Positions 17,788 to 28,818 of a stretch of DNA of 63,940 nucleotides are shown here, piece by piece. Each line of letters starts with the position of its first letter. Position 1 is the first letter of the stretch. The translations under genes were made by a program, and so were the position numbers. The stretch comes from Bacillota bacterium (GTDB taxonomy: Bacteria; Bacillota; Sulfobacillia; Sulfobacillales; Sulfobacillaceae). The stretch is taken from positions 1 to 63,940 of the forward strand of contig JAJZZP010000075.1 of assembly GCA_021797515.1 (NCBI GenBank), in the 5' to 3' direction. Under the pieces are notes generated by a model. That model did not search any database. It worked only from the letters and a program-made list of their open reading frames with translations, and had not been told where the DNA came from.

Positions 17788-18704
17788 TTAGGGCATGACC
17801 TGATAGGTACTTTCTTCGTGTCTCAGAACATCCCTTAATGTGATTTCCCAAGGGATTTGGGGGGCCCAATGGACGGCGTCGCTGATCGCCTCTCGGTTTC
17901 CTATGAGCATCGGTCGATCATTGGGACGATCTTTTAGCGGATCACGCTTGACTTCCACATCAGACAACTGGGCTAAGCCCATCATCTGGTGGAGTACCGA
18001 CATTAACTTGTGACCCGATCCAGAACAAAGATTGAATAGGCGGCGCTCATAAGTTTCGGTACATAAAAGGCGGTAAGCGACCGCGGCATCGCGTACATCG
18101 AGAAAATCGCGAGTGACGTCGAGATTGCCGGTGTAAAGAGTGTGGAGACGTTGCAGTTTGGTGCGAATAATTTGATGGGCAAAGTCCGTTAGGACAAAGC
18201 CTGGGCGCTGCCCCGGTCCGACGATGTTAAACGGGCGGACAATCACAAGGTTAACTGGGGTCTCTCGCGCCAACTGAGTCAGCAAAAGTTCTGCGGTTTG
18301 CTTGGAGGTAGCATAGGGGCTGCGGGGATCAATGGGGCGTAATTCATCGATGGGTTGTGTCTCTAAAAGGTCCGAGGAATAGATTTCCGCGCTACTGAGA
18401 TGCACAAAGCGGGATACCGGTACTGCCATTGCTGCTTGCCACAGATTGACGCTCCCAATTACATTGGTAGCGATGGTCGTGGCGGGATCTTTCCACGATT
18501 GCGCTACCGAACTGGCCCCGGCTAAATGCAGGATTGCGTCGGGGCGACAGGCATTCATCTTTTCGATGACGTCTTTCTTGTCCAATAGGTCAATTCCGTC
18601 GCGACTGGGACCGTTCCAAGAACTGACTGTAATTCCATGGTGCTCAAGCTCTTGCACCACGTAACGGCCAATAAAGCCATCGGCCCCGGTCACCAGGATA
18701 CGCA

Positions 18705-18705
<1 letters not shown>
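17788..18705 (-). CDS. rmd: GDP-4-dehydro-6-deoxy-D-mannose reductase-like SDR
   Basis: A 305-residue extended short-chain dehydrogenase: GADGFIGRYV (NAD(P) glycine motif) at the N-terminus, HLAGASSVAQSW, HLSSAEIY and the catalytic YATSK. It is directly downstream of gmd with a TAATG overlap, so it most likely reduces the Gmd product to GDP-D-rhamnose. The fold alone could also be an epimerase/reductase making GDP-fucose or GDP-6-deoxy-talose; GDP-fucose synthases have a different sequence pattern, so Rmd is preferred. It supplies sugar for the surrounding glycosyltransferases. Confidence 0.8.
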
Positions 18706-19736
<1,031 letters not shown>

Positions 19737-19844
19737 TTATCCTTCAATGTGTTACCGAAATGTTATAAACCTAACCACCACACCTTACGATCATGATACT
19801 TTGGTAGAGGCAAGAATTATACGCCACCGGACCATAACCCACGA

Positions 19845-20127
19845 TCACAACATGAACGGCAATCCATATCGAGCAAATCTAGCAATTGTGTGTTGGATCT
19901 CGGGATTTGCTAGCGGATTCAAATCCTTCTTGCGTTCCCACATGCCAGAGCGTTTGACCAGCCACGGTAATAATGCTGCACTGGTGACCGTGGAACCCAA
20001 GATCACAAATCCGATGTGTGCTCCAAAGATCACAACAAGCTACGGAAATTGGGATAAGCACGCCCAAAATAACGGTTACCAATCGAAAATTTCGATATGA
20101 ATCAATTAACGGGCTTTCTTTCGTCAT
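19845..20127 (-). pseudogene. Small membrane-protein gene with a frameshift
   Basis: The start ATG (20127-20125) overlaps the stop of the upstream 533-residue membrane protein as ATGA, a sign of a genuine coupled gene. The first frame reads VTVILGVLIPISVA, then runs into stops, while the neighbouring frame continues GFVILGSTVTSAALLPWLVK and a charged tail to a TGA at 19845. Removing one T near 20035 joins them into about 93 residues with two membrane helices. This is either a broken gene or a sequencing error. No family recognised. Confidence 0.45.
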
Positions 20128-21725
20128 TGTGGCGGCAAGCCGTTTTGAAATAATGTTTGGGGAACCGTCCGATAAATTTGTGCTTGCCCATTATCGTAAA
20201 TGCAATTTCTTTGTTGGTAGGGAGGAATGTTTTTGTGTTGAACCATAGAATTTTCGATAACTTCTGGTGAAATCAGGATGTCTTTGTCCGAGGATGCATA
20301 ATGGTACCCTGTGACCTGGCTGCTTGTCCCAGTCGAAGAAGACAGCATAGCGTTAGCATAAACAAGGCGATTATCCGGCCCAGACCACAATGTGGCATCG
20401 ATGGAGTGGCGATCAAACGCGGTAAGAGATTCCTTTTCCGCAGGGGTGTAAAACATCCATTGATTAGAAATCGCAGGATCCAGCGTGCTTTTAAATAGTC
20501 CAATTAAAATAAACAGAGACAAGAGGCCGCCAGTAATGGCGGCAAATTTGCGCCGCGATACCAACGATAACCGACGATACCCTTGAGCTAACCCCCACAC
20601 AAGTAGGGGGGAGGCCATGAGGGCAAAGTATGGGAAATTACGGACTTCGAGGTTTGTTCCGGCATTCATCCCCGTAAAATCCATCGGGATAGCAATCGCG
20701 ACCAGAAATCCGAATGCTCCATAGAGGGATAATAAGAAGAGATGCTCCAGCGTCCGATGCTGTTGTTTTTTAATCACCAGCCGCCAAATCTCTTGAACCC
20801 AGACCAGGAGTGACAAGAGGAATAAGACCCAACGAAAGGATGCCACAAGAAACTGAGCAACATAGCCAGACCATTGGGATGCGGGAGCCGAATAGGGGTT
20901 ACTTGACGTGTGTAACGTTAAAAACAGATTGGTGATCTTCGTAATGGCTCCATGCAGTAGCTGAAAATCATGGCCAGCAGGCGGGAAAACGTAAAGCATG
21001 ACCCACCACACCAACAACCAGGTTGCACCGACATAGCTGGTTAGCCGTACAATTTGTCCTCGGTAGCGCGCCGCCGCCGGAACATTGCGGTTGATGAGAA
21101 AAGCTCCGGCTATCAACGTAATCGTGGAAGCGACAGCAAATGTGGAAGCAAAGTAATCGTTGACCGTGGCATTGATAAAGGCAAAAGTATAAAACAACAT
21201 AATCCATGCAGTCGCGGCCCGCCAATTACCTTCGTAGACGACCTCGAAGCTACGGAACAGTGCCACAAGGGCCATTAACATCAAGGCGATATTGAGCTTT
21301 TCATGATTGCCTCTGAGGACCGTGAACATCAAATCGGGCACGGCAAACAACAAGAGCACAGACAACATCGCGAGTCGTGAGGATTTGAGAAACGTGTGGT
21401 ATGCCACAAAGGCCGTCACCAGGAGCAAGATCACGCCGATAAAGGGCATAATGATGGTATTCATGACGGAGACGTTCAACCCGGTTAATAAGGACAACGT
21501 GCCTAGCCAAGTGGGGTAGCCAAACCCATGGGTATATTGACCCGCAAATAACACGGATTTTGCTTGAAGCATAGACCGAGTGACTTGGGTAAAGACCGCC
21601 GTGTCATTTTCCGCCCATAGTCCACCATAGCGGAGAACAAAGTATGCGGCATACAGAAATCCTATGACGATAAGGGCCATCGTCTCTACTTTCGGATGCA
21701 GTCGATTCGACGATGTCTGATGCAT
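20124..21725 (-). CDS. Polytopic membrane protein, GT-C glycosyltransferase-like
   Basis: About 533 residues with 10-12 membrane helices and a C-terminal extracytoplasmic segment of about 90 residues. An early acidic pair after helix 1 (RYGGLWAENDTAVF) is where GT-C enzymes place their catalytic acid. It could transfer a sugar from a polyprenyl-phosphate donor to a surface acceptor. The start at 21725 has GGAGGAG 8 bases upstream and overlaps the previous stop as TAATG; an earlier ATG at 21749 lies in front of that site. It follows the surface-protein gene, which may be its acceptor. Confidence 0.65.
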   Translation of the reverse strand: MHQTSSNRLHPKVETMALIVIGFLYAAYFVLRYGGLWAENDTAVFTQVTRSMLQAKSVLFAGQYTHGFGYPTWLGTLSLLTGLNVSVMNTIIMPFIGVILLLVTAFVAYHTFLKSSRLAMLSVLLLFAVPDLMFTVLRGNHEKLNIALMLMALVALFRSFEVVYEGNWRAATAWIMLFYTFAFINATVNDYFASTFAVASTITLIAGAFLINRNVPAAARYRGQIVRLTSYVGATWLLVWWVMLYVFPPAGHDFQLLHGAITKITNLFLTLHTSSNPYSAPASQWSGYVAQFLVASFRWVLFLLSLLVWVQEIWRLVIKKQQHRTLEHLFLLSLYGAFGFLVAIAIPMDFTGMNAGTNLEVRNFPYFALMASPLLVWGLAQGYRRLSLVSRRKFAAITGGLLSLFILIGLFKSTLDPAISNQWMFYTPAEKESLTAFDRHSIDATLWSGPDNRLVYANAMLSSSTGTSSQVTGYHYASSDKDILISPEVIENSMVQHKNIPPYQQRNCIYDNGQAQIYRTVPQTLFQNGLPPQ

Positions 21726-24106
21726 TATAAAGTTCTCCTCCAAATCCAAAATCCAGATCCAGATATCACAATAACCAACAGGAGGACTATCAGCGCTTCT
21801 TCCATGGATGGCGAACTATCCGTCCACAGTTTTTGGGGACCGGTTCGTGGAACCACGCTGGATGATAAGACATTTGACGCCAACTTCACTCCGTTCCATT
21901 GCACTACTAGTTTTGACGTGCCCGCATGAGTTGGCGTCCACGGAACCGAAAGGATATCGGTACCATGCGGCATAATTTGGGCTGTTTGTGATGATTGTTG
22001 ACGGCCATTGATCATCACCTTCACTGTGCCCGAAGCGATGTAATTTGCGTGGTTGGTCACGGGAATGGTGACCGTGGTGGGAATGTTTGCTTGAGCACTA
22101 TTTGGCATTATTTTACTGACCGAGATCGGATCACTCATCAAGGGTGCAACAGACCATCGCTGAGTATGTTGATTATATGAGATGACCACAGGATGGCGCC
22201 CTACCACACCTAGACCGGGAATTTGATTGGTCCATGGAGCCGTACCATGAGGAATTAAGGTGAATTGAAATCCTGTGTTGGTGTCGAGAACTGACTGTAT
22301 AGTGCCCTGTCCCAGAAGTTCGCTGCCAAAATAGTGGTTGAGCCACTGCGATAAGTGCAAAGGATCGTTTCCTGTGCGATAGCCTGACACTGCATTGACA
22401 AAATGGCTCCATGTGGATTTGCTGTCCGGCGGCATGATCGTGAAAGCACTGGGCGAATATGCGACGTGATCTAAAATGACACCATGGGGGCCTTGATAAA
22501 GCAGGGCATCCGGCAAGGCATATAGTTGTGATACGACATGAGGATGGCCCTTTAGAGTGTCCACCAGTTCCCATGCGTTGATATACTTCCCCTGATTCAA
22601 GTTGCGCTCAACTAGGGAGTATTGATGATTAATATTCCATAACCCGCCTTGGGCATAAAGAAGGTGCAACCGCCCATCAACGGGGCTGACATAAAGGCGC
22701 GGCCGGTGATTGGAATTCACGCGATATTCGCCGCGGAGCCCTTGCGGGATAGATCGGAACATCGACAAATTGGGGGTAGCCGTCCACCCCATCCAGTATC
22801 CGGTGCCGATGTTCTGGGCCGGCCAGGTATAAATGCCCTCAGTCGTCGCGTAATGGCCGGATTGCACATCAATAAAGGTGGTGGAAGGCCACTGGTGCGA
22901 TAGCACCCATGAAGGGTACTGATGGTAGCTAGGTGCTTGTACAACAAAACGTCCGCCGGCAATAGCCACGTGGTCGGTATAGGAATGAAATCCGAACACA
23001 TCCACTTTGAAGTCAAAGTTGTTGTTGCCAGGATGATCTGCCCAACTGTACCGTACGTTTTCTTCCGGTTTATTTATTAACAAGGTTTTCCCTAGTAAAC
23101 TAGGAGACCACGGATCATTCGAATAGAAATGTTGAGTTCGGATAATGAGGTTAGGATAGGCTTTCGGTGTCGGGGATAAATTGTAAAAACCCCAAGGGCT
23201 TTCAAAATCTAACTTGTTAATCACATGATTTCCCGTCTTTAAAGGACTAATAGAGTAAAAGTCGTAACCGTTTGCTTGACTACGTACGCTTACCACCTCG
23301 GAAAATCGTGTAATTTTTCCTGTCGCCCAATTAACCACAATAGGGGGAGTTAGAACGTTTGGGGTGCTTTGTAAGAAATGACCAGAAAAAGCGACGTAGG
23401 GCCATAACGGCGACACACTGGGAGCAAAAGTCCACGATGATGGTGCACTCTCACGTTGGGCATAATTGACACGGTATACCCCTTCACCAGGGAAGCTGGG
23501 CACTAATTGTCTCAAATCCCAAAGCGGCACACCCGACGCGCTGGTATGGGTTTGGATGGTAGCCAATAATTCATGGCTGCCTACATTTTTTAGGGGCCCC
23601 GGGTGAATTACTTTGTTTGTAGGTAGCCCCCCTTCCCACAGAGCGTAAATAGGTCCGAACACTTTCACGCTTAGGTTGTAATTTGGTATACCGTGTCTTA
23701 CCCAGTAACCTCCCTGAGCCGTGATAACGAGAGAAGGTTTGAGTGTGGATGGTAATAAGAGTTGGTTGCCATCCCGCTTTAAAGGGATGGTAGTATGGCC
23801 AGGTGGCGCTTCATAAACGTAGGCATACGCATTAGATACACGGCCTAAATTTTTTAGCTTGACTGCCAGAGATGGCTGAGTATTGTGTTTAACGTAATAG
23901 AAAATTTCTCCAGAACCAGCAGTACCTTCAGCTAACGACCGGAACGGGACATCCTGGAGACCTATGTACGACACTCTTATGCCTGGTGTCTGGGACGCAT
24001 CGACTGGGTGCTGAATCGATAGGATTGCCAAACTTGTTAATAAGCTTGCGGCAGCCATTTTATAAAACATACGACCCATGATTGCGAATCGGTACTCTGC
24101 AGACAT
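21725..24106 (-). CDS. Large cell-surface protein with CARDB domain and C-terminal anchor
   Basis: 793 residues: a positively charged N-terminus with a signal helix (about residues 16-31, AAASLLTSLAILSIQ), a long extracytoplasmic beta-rich region, a CARDB-like Ig domain near residues 670-750 (PTTVTIPVTNHANYIASG) and a final membrane helix LIVLLLVIVISGSGFWIW followed by RRTL. No LPxT motif precedes the helix, so it is membrane- rather than sortase-anchored. It starts immediately after the stop of a GT2 gene. The middle 600 residues, with many aromatic and tryptophan-containing strands, match no family I know. It could bind or process the glycan made by its neighbours. Confidence 0.75.
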   Translation of the reverse strand: MSAEYRFAIMGRMFYKMAAASLLTSLAILSIQHPVDASQTPGIRVSYIGLQDVPFRSLAEGTAGSGEIFYYVKHNTQPSLAVKLKNLGRVSNAYAYVYEAPPGHTTIPLKRDGNQLLLPSTLKPSLVITAQGGYWVRHGIPNYNLSVKVFGPIYALWEGGLPTNKVIHPGPLKNVGSHELLATIQTHTSASGVPLWDLRQLVPSFPGEGVYRVNYAQRESAPSSWTFAPSVSPLWPYVAFSGHFLQSTPNVLTPPIVVNWATGKITRFSEVVSVRSQANGYDFYSISPLKTGNHVINKLDFESPWGFYNLSPTPKAYPNLIIRTQHFYSNDPWSPSLLGKTLLINKPEENVRYSWADHPGNNNFDFKVDVFGFHSYTDHVAIAGGRFVVQAPSYHQYPSWVLSHQWPSTTFIDVQSGHYATTEGIYTWPAQNIGTGYWMGWTATPNLSMFRSIPQGLRGEYRVNSNHRPRLYVSPVDGRLHLLYAQGGLWNINHQYSLVERNLNQGKYINAWELVDTLKGHPHVVSQLYALPDALLYQGPHGVILDHVAYSPSAFTIMPPDSKSTWSHFVNAVSGYRTGNDPLHLSQWLNHYFGSELLGQGTIQSVLDTNTGFQFTLIPHGTAPWTNQIPGLGVVGRHPVVISYNQHTQRWSVAPLMSDPISVSKIMPNSAQANIPTTVTIPVTNHANYIASGTVKVMINGRQQSSQTAQIMPHGTDILSVPWTPTHAGTSKLVVQWNGVKLASNVLSSSVVPRTGPQKLWTDSSPSMEEALIVLLLVIVISGSGFWIWRRTL

Positions 24107-25120
24107 TTAGATATCACCCGCGTCTAATTTTTGTGTTTGGTTTCTCAGGAGTGAAACAAAATCAAGAATAGGCTCCATTGTCCATCCGACTCGGATTGCG
24201 ATAAATGCATAAAGAACTTGAGTCTTTCTTTTAATGGTTCCGATACGCCAAAGCTTTGGAAGAATGTGGTTTAAGTCTTCTTTGTTACGACTTATTAAAT
24301 CATAACGAAGTCTAGCCAAATAAGCATCTGAAAGCAGATTTCGATGGGCATCTATGATTAACTCTTGAGATAATTTGAGGTATGATCGAACCGAATCTTC
24401 TAGTAGCGAATAGGTCTCCAATGCGTGCCTAAGTCGGCCCTCAATTAACTCGACACCCATACTTTTGGTCACTTGTGATGAGTGGAGACGATAATAACCC
24501 ATGACCTCATTAGTCCACACAACTGCCCCAGATAGAGTGCTGAGTGCTACCGTGGTAGGGAAATCAACCGCTGGGAAGTAAGAGGGCTGAATGAACCCCC
24601 CAATTTGTTTTAGAGCATTCCTATTGATTAGGAGGGTTACAGGTTGACAATGAGCTGAGGCCAGTAACAAATGTCGGAGGTAGTCTTTTGTAAATGTAAT
24701 ATGTCCCAAAGGCGGAGGAGGAACAGTATTTAACAAACCCGTACCTTTAGAATAGATAACTTTACCGCAAGAGAGGATAGCATCGGGACATGCCATATGT
24801 TGCTCAATTTGAGTGACTAACTTATTGGAAGGCCACCAATCATCTCCCTCAAGAATAGCCACTAATTCTCCTGTCGCGAGAGAAAGTGCCATATTATATA
24901 GCTCTCCCAAATGCCAAACTCCTTTATGCTCCCTCCGAAGTATTCTTATTCGTGGATCTTGCCTAGCGTAGGTGGTTACAATTTCCCATGTCCTATCAGT
25001 AGAGCCGTCGTCGACTATAATTTGTTCCCATTCAGGGTACGTTTGAGCGAGTACGCTTTCGATGCACTCTCCAATAAACGCTTCGTGATTGAAAGTAGGA
25101 GTGATAATACTAACCTTCAT
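24107..25120 (-). CDS. GT2-family glycosyltransferase
   Basis: A 337-residue GT-A enzyme. The N-terminus VSIITPTFNHEAFIGECIES, the acidic IIVDDGSTDRTWEI and the DxD-like LEGDDWW around residue 93-99 are the GT2 nucleotide-sugar and metal sites. The C-terminal half is helical and may hold the acceptor. It is soluble or peripherally bound at the cytoplasmic membrane face. It sits between a GT4 gene and the anchored surface protein in the long minus-strand cluster. Confidence 0.88.
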   Translation of the reverse strand: MKVSIITPTFNHEAFIGECIESVLAQTYPEWEQIIVDDGSTDRTWEIVTTYARQDPRIRILRREHKGVWHLGELYNMALSLATGELVAILEGDDWWPSNKLVTQIEQHMACPDAILSCGKVIYSKGTGLLNTVPPPPLGHITFTKDYLRHLLLASAHCQPVTLLINRNALKQIGGFIQPSYFPAVDFPTTVALSTLSGAVVWTNEVMGYYRLHSSQVTKSMGVELIEGRLRHALETYSLLEDSVRSYLKLSQELIIDAHRNLLSDAYLARLRYDLISRNKEDLNHILPKLWRIGTIKRKTQVLYAFIAIRVGWTMEPILDFVSLLRNQTQKLDAGDI

Positions 25121-25203
25121 ATTTGAATACCTCGTTTTCTGTAGGGGATAGGACTTCTTGCGTCTATGCGCCTAGGTTTTTCGAGTATTATTAAAAAATC
25201 TTA

Positions 25204-26340
25204 TCATTTACAAGTGGTCATAGATTCATATACTTCATGACCAATGCGGGAACAAACCGTCTCCCATGAATTCAACCGATGGCAAGCCTTTATTAGGTCA
25301 GCGTGCATATCGTTGTATAGTTGTGGGTTGCTTGAAAGAACAGAAATTTTTTCAATCAACTCTTCTAAGGAGTGGTTTTCTACAAAGAGGTCCGTTCCGG
25401 ACGATGTATAATCTTCCAAACCGTTCCCTAAAAAGGCCACTATGGGCATACCCTTCGCTAAAGCTTCAATACCCACCCGCGGGGGAGCCCCTGCTTCCCG
25501 CGTAATGACGAGAACATGATGCTTACTGTATTCCGTTTGTAGTGTATCATGCGGTAATGTGCCCAAGAAATGAACGGCTTCTTTCTTTTGGATGCGGCTA
25601 AACATCTCAACTAGTTTTTGCATCAGGGGACCGTCTCCAACTATAGTGAGTTCGTACGACTCCAACTTCGACTGTAACATTTGCCATATGCGGATTAAGT
25701 GTTCGGGATTATTCTCCGGTGCAAGACGTCCCACAAACAAAATCTTAAAAGGGAGGGAATGTTTCATGTTGTGGATCGTTGGAGAAACATCGCTTCCTAG
25801 TGGAATAACCGAGACTTTGGTGGGATTAGATCCAGTTCTTATCCACCATAGTTTCATCTCGTGGCTGGTAGCGATAATTGCCGTAGTGAATTGCGCAGCC
25901 AGATAAGACACGAAGTAATAAAATGCTGCGGATATAAAATTCAGTTTTGCGGATGATGATTGTCTTTGAAGAATACTGCCTGAGGTCGTAAAGACGACAG
26001 GTTTTTTGCGAATCAGACTACTTGCAACACCAGCAGCAAAAGCATCGGTAACGTGAATCAGGTCAAATGAATTGATATATTTTTTAACAACTAAAAGAGC
26101 TGATAAAACGCTAATTATGCGGGTGATCCCATTTTGGTCTGCATTTCTCAGCGGTTTATAGGTTGATACGTGTAGTAAAGAATGATAAAAGGGATAAATT
26201 TCTGACCGATACGGGCCAATAATTGTCACACTGACATTACTATTCACAAATTGTTGTGCCATCGCCCAGATAATGTCACTGTGGCCACCTTGTCCTGGCG
26301 TATCTGGTTTACATACGTTATCGATAAATGCAATGTGCAT
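25204..26340 (-). CDS. GT4-family glycosyltransferase
   Basis: A 378-residue GT-B enzyme: GQGGHSDIIWAMAQQF in the N-terminal domain, HVTDAFAAG, FVGRLAPENNPEHLI opening the C-terminal domain and an E-x7-E like region at REAGAPPRVGIEALAKG (about 286-302). AAGGAG stands 9 bases before the ATG at 26340. It is separated by small gaps (58 and 83 bases) from its neighbours, unlike the overlapping genes upstream, so a local promoter is possible. Its base composition is more AT-rich than the right half of the cluster, as are 24107-25120 and 1005-4865. Confidence 0.86.
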   Translation of the reverse strand: MHIAFIDNVCKPDTPGQGGHSDIIWAMAQQFVNSNVSVTIIGPYRSEIYPFYHSLLHVSTYKPLRNADQNGITRIISVLSALLVVKKYINSFDLIHVTDAFAAGVASSLIRKKPVVFTTSGSILQRQSSSAKLNFISAAFYYFVSYLAAQFTTAIIATSHEMKLWWIRTGSNPTKVSVIPLGSDVSPTIHNMKHSLPFKILFVGRLAPENNPEHLIRIWQMLQSKLESYELTIVGDGPLMQKLVEMFSRIQKKEAVHFLGTLPHDTLQTEYSKHHVLVITREAGAPPRVGIEALAKGMPIVAFLGNGLEDYTSSGTDLFVENHSLEELIEKISVLSSNPQLYNDMHADLIKACHRLNSWETVCSRIGHEVYESMTTCK

Positions 26341-26398
26341 GGCATTGTACTCCTTAATCTGATATTATCAAGTTAGACATCCCCACTGGGGGGATTGG

Positions 26399-27484
26399 TT
26401 ACCATACCCAGCTATTCATCATGACCTGCCATCCAGCCCGGACCGACGCAATAGAGGTTCCCAGCCAATGCTCTAATACGCCTTGGACGGGGACATGGGC
26501 TCCATACATCTTCAGATACCGTATTCGATTGAACAACGGATGCAGAATTAAGATGATGGCTGTCAACCCTAACAGCCACGACCAGAATGGCACTCCGAAA
26601 ATGATAGTGGCTAACCCGCTGACAATACAAACGACCGTGACCACTGGAATGGCTAGGGTTACAAGGCTGGCGAGCACCTCTTGGTGCTCATGAAATTTCT
26701 GTCCTAACGCAAAGACATTTCGGATCCAGCGGGCTTGCTTTCTAATATATAGCGACAATGTTTCAGGGTATTCGCTATCAATCCGCGCATAAGGAACAAA
26801 CGTAATTGACTGGCCGCACTCCAAAAGTTTTTTGGCCAAGAAATAATCTGTGCCCGAGGGCACAGATTCATTAAATGCCCCAACCATGTCAAGGACGGAC
26901 CGTCGCAGAGCAGCGTTTCTACCGAGGATACCAGTCGTCGTGCTACAAGTCGGGGATTCGGTGGCGCGATCCACGGCCCATTGAACACGGACAAGGGGTT
27001 TGTCCCGTTGATAGGACAGGGGATCGGATGGGCCGGTTACCACCACCTCATTTTCCATAAGCAAGTGGACCATGTGGAACACCAGAGGATCCGTCAATCG
27101 ACAATCGATGTCGGTCAGGTAGAGAATTTCTCCGTGAGATAGAGGGTAACTCTTCTTCAATGCTTTCTGTTTGCCTTCGCCCGCGTTTTGTGGGACTACG
27201 ATGATGGTCTTTGAGGCAAACTGCTGGGCGTACTCAAGGCTTCCGTCCTGTCCTCCGACACACAATATCAGTTCTTTATTAGGATACGTCAGCGCATTAA
27301 ATGCTTCGATAAATCCTGAAATGTGCCGTTGGTCATTCCATGCCGGAACCAAAAAGGACACCAAGGGCACACTTCCATTGAGGATGGGTTGATCTTTATA
27401 GGGTAAAGGCCGAGGTTTGGCCTCGAGTATTCGATACAGGTGATAAGTCAGGAATACAACCATCAACATACTGGAAATGATCAT
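26399..27484 (-). CDS. Membrane-bound GT2 glycosyltransferase (processive-type layout)
   Basis: About 361 residues: N-terminal helix, GT-A domain with SFLVPAWNDQRHISGFIEA and TDIDCRL (DxD), a QARWIRN motif resembling the QxxRW of processive synthases (about residue 270) and two to three C-terminal helices. It may build a polymer or add lipid-linked sugar. Start choice: ATG 27484 overlaps the preceding stop as ATGA; a GTG at 27490 is better spaced from AAGGAGG; a start at 27511 lies before that site. The QxxRW-like motif makes hyaluronan/chitin-synthase-like processivity possible but unproven. Confidence 0.82.
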   Translation of the reverse strand: MIISSMLMVVFLTYHLYRILEAKPRPLPYKDQPILNGSVPLVSFLVPAWNDQRHISGFIEAFNALTYPNKELILCVGGQDGSLEYAQQFASKTIIVVPQNAGEGKQKALKKSYPLSHGEILYLTDIDCRLTDPLVFHMVHLLMENEVVVTGPSDPLSYQRDKPLVRVQWAVDRATESPTCSTTTGILGRNAALRRSVLDMVGAFNESVPSGTDYFLAKKLLECGQSITFVPYARIDSEYPETLSLYIRKQARWIRNVFALGQKFHEHQEVLASLVTLAIPVVTVVCIVSGLATIIFGVPFWSWLLGLTAIILILHPLFNRIRYLKMYGAHVPVQGVLEHWLGTSIASVRAGWQVMMNSWVW

Positions 27485-28818
27485 CCCCACATCAACCCTC
27501 CTTTCGCCCATGGTTCGGCTTTTCTCATGGAGAGATGATCGCCGTAATAAAAATGGTCGAAGGTTTCGGTAAATATAATGGGTTTGCGATGCATAAGGAC
27601 CTCGCGGGAATAGGTCGTGATCGCGGGCTCAGGCCAGACATCAGCCGACGGGGGCAATAACGCCGAGAGCAACCGCAACACCTTGTCGTTCCATCCTGTG
27701 ACCGGTGTCACATCTCGATAATCCGGCGGATCCAGCGGTGCACGACGACGGGTCTTGCGGGCAAATCCGATGGCTGTGGGGAATCCTCCAGACGGCAATT
27801 GACTGGTTAATAATTGATCCAGGGGTCCCGTGGGCAATGGCTCTCCTAAAGTGTGAAATGCATAAAGAATTTCCGCAGATCCGGCGATCCATCTGGGATA
27901 TGCTGCCGATTGTCCCGAAAGATAGCAAATTTGTGGCCACTGGCCGTCGGATGTCATGGTGTATCGTAAGAACTTTAATACCTCATGTGCTGCGGCTAAG
28001 TATCGTGGGTCATTAAATACGTGAGACGCGACCACAAGAGGTTCCACACAGCGCGCGTTGTAAAACGGGAACAGTCTTCCATCCCCGTGTTGGTTGTCGG
28101 GAGCATATTGATGAATCGCCCCTTGAAACGGTCCTTGGGGAATTTGAAATCGGACAACATCGTCGATGGCTGCCTTGGCCCAGTCCAACCACTGGTTGTC
28201 GTTGGTCAGTTGGGCGAGAACGCACAACGCCTGACTTAAGGTAGCCAGCTTATTGGGCACCCTGCCCGGGGTGCCCGGACGATCATTAAACCCGCGCGCT
28301 ACCGGATCCCATAATTTCTGGACTAAGTGCGCCAGATTGCGTCTTGCTGTCGGCAAGGCAGTACGGTCACCCGTCACTTGCATGCTTTGCAGTAATCCGA
28401 GACTGGCTGCTGCTTCGTGGGGGGTACCTAACGTCTCGGGATTGCGTTCAAACCCACTCATGGCAAAAGAGCCTGCTGCCGTCTGACCCAACTTCAGGTC
28501 TTCGGTGGCCTGCTGCACCCGCTGGAGCCATTGGCGATTTCCGGTTTTTTTCCAGAGTTCACTATAACCGATAAGAATTCCCTCATATCGCCAGTCAAGC
28601 CCTGGACCAGTGTAGAGAAACTGGTCGTGCCACCAATGGGCTACTGGTCCCCCGTATCCCCCCGGTTGTCGCATGGTCTCTAACCATGCATCCAATTGCA
28701 CCAAAGCGCGAGTCAGGCTATCTGCATTAGCTACCGTGGGATACCTCCAATCTCTCCATGCGATACACATACACATGGTAGCGTGCCGGTCGATGCCCTG
28801 AGGCCGCAAACTCGGCAT
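27481..28818 (-). CDS. Alpha/alpha-toroid protein (six-hairpin glycosidase-like)
   Basis: Up to 445 residues made of repeated helical hairpins, with features of alpha/alpha-barrel glycosidases and polysaccharide-processing enzymes: GLDWRYEGILIGYSELWKK, GRLFPFYNARCVEP and PRWIAGSAEILYAF. No signal peptide, so it acts in the cytoplasm unless secreted otherwise. The true start is unclear: the first 30 codons overlap the upstream gene, and no ATG near a ribosome binding site is in frame. It ends in an ATGA overlap with the membrane GT2 gene. It may trim or sense a lipid-linked glycan; the exact reaction cannot be given. Confidence 0.65.
   Translation of the reverse strand: MPSLRPQGIDRHATMCMCIAWRDWRYPTVANADSLTRALVQLDAWLETMRQPGGYGGPVAHWWHDQFLYTGPGLDWRYEGILIGYSELWKKTGNRQWLQRVQQATEDLKLGQTAAGSFAMSGFERNPETLGTPHEAAASLGLLQSMQVTGDRTALPTARRNLAHLVQKLWDPVARGFNDRPGTPGRVPNKLATLSQALCVLAQLTNDNQWLDWAKAAIDDVVRFQIPQGPFQGAIHQYAPDNQHGDGRLFPFYNARCVEPLVVASHVFNDPRYLAAAHEVLKFLRYTMTSDGQWPQICYLSGQSAAYPRWIAGSAEILYAFHTLGEPLPTGPLDQLLTSQLPSGGFPTAIGFARKTRRRAPLDPPDYRDVTPVTGWNDKVLRLLSALLPPSADVWPEPAITTYSREVLMHRKPIIFTETFDHFYYGDHLSMRKAEPWAKGGLMWG

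Noticed and set aside
19747-20100. 117-codon plus frame
   Set aside because: Antisense to the frameshifted membrane gene, no ribosome binding site.
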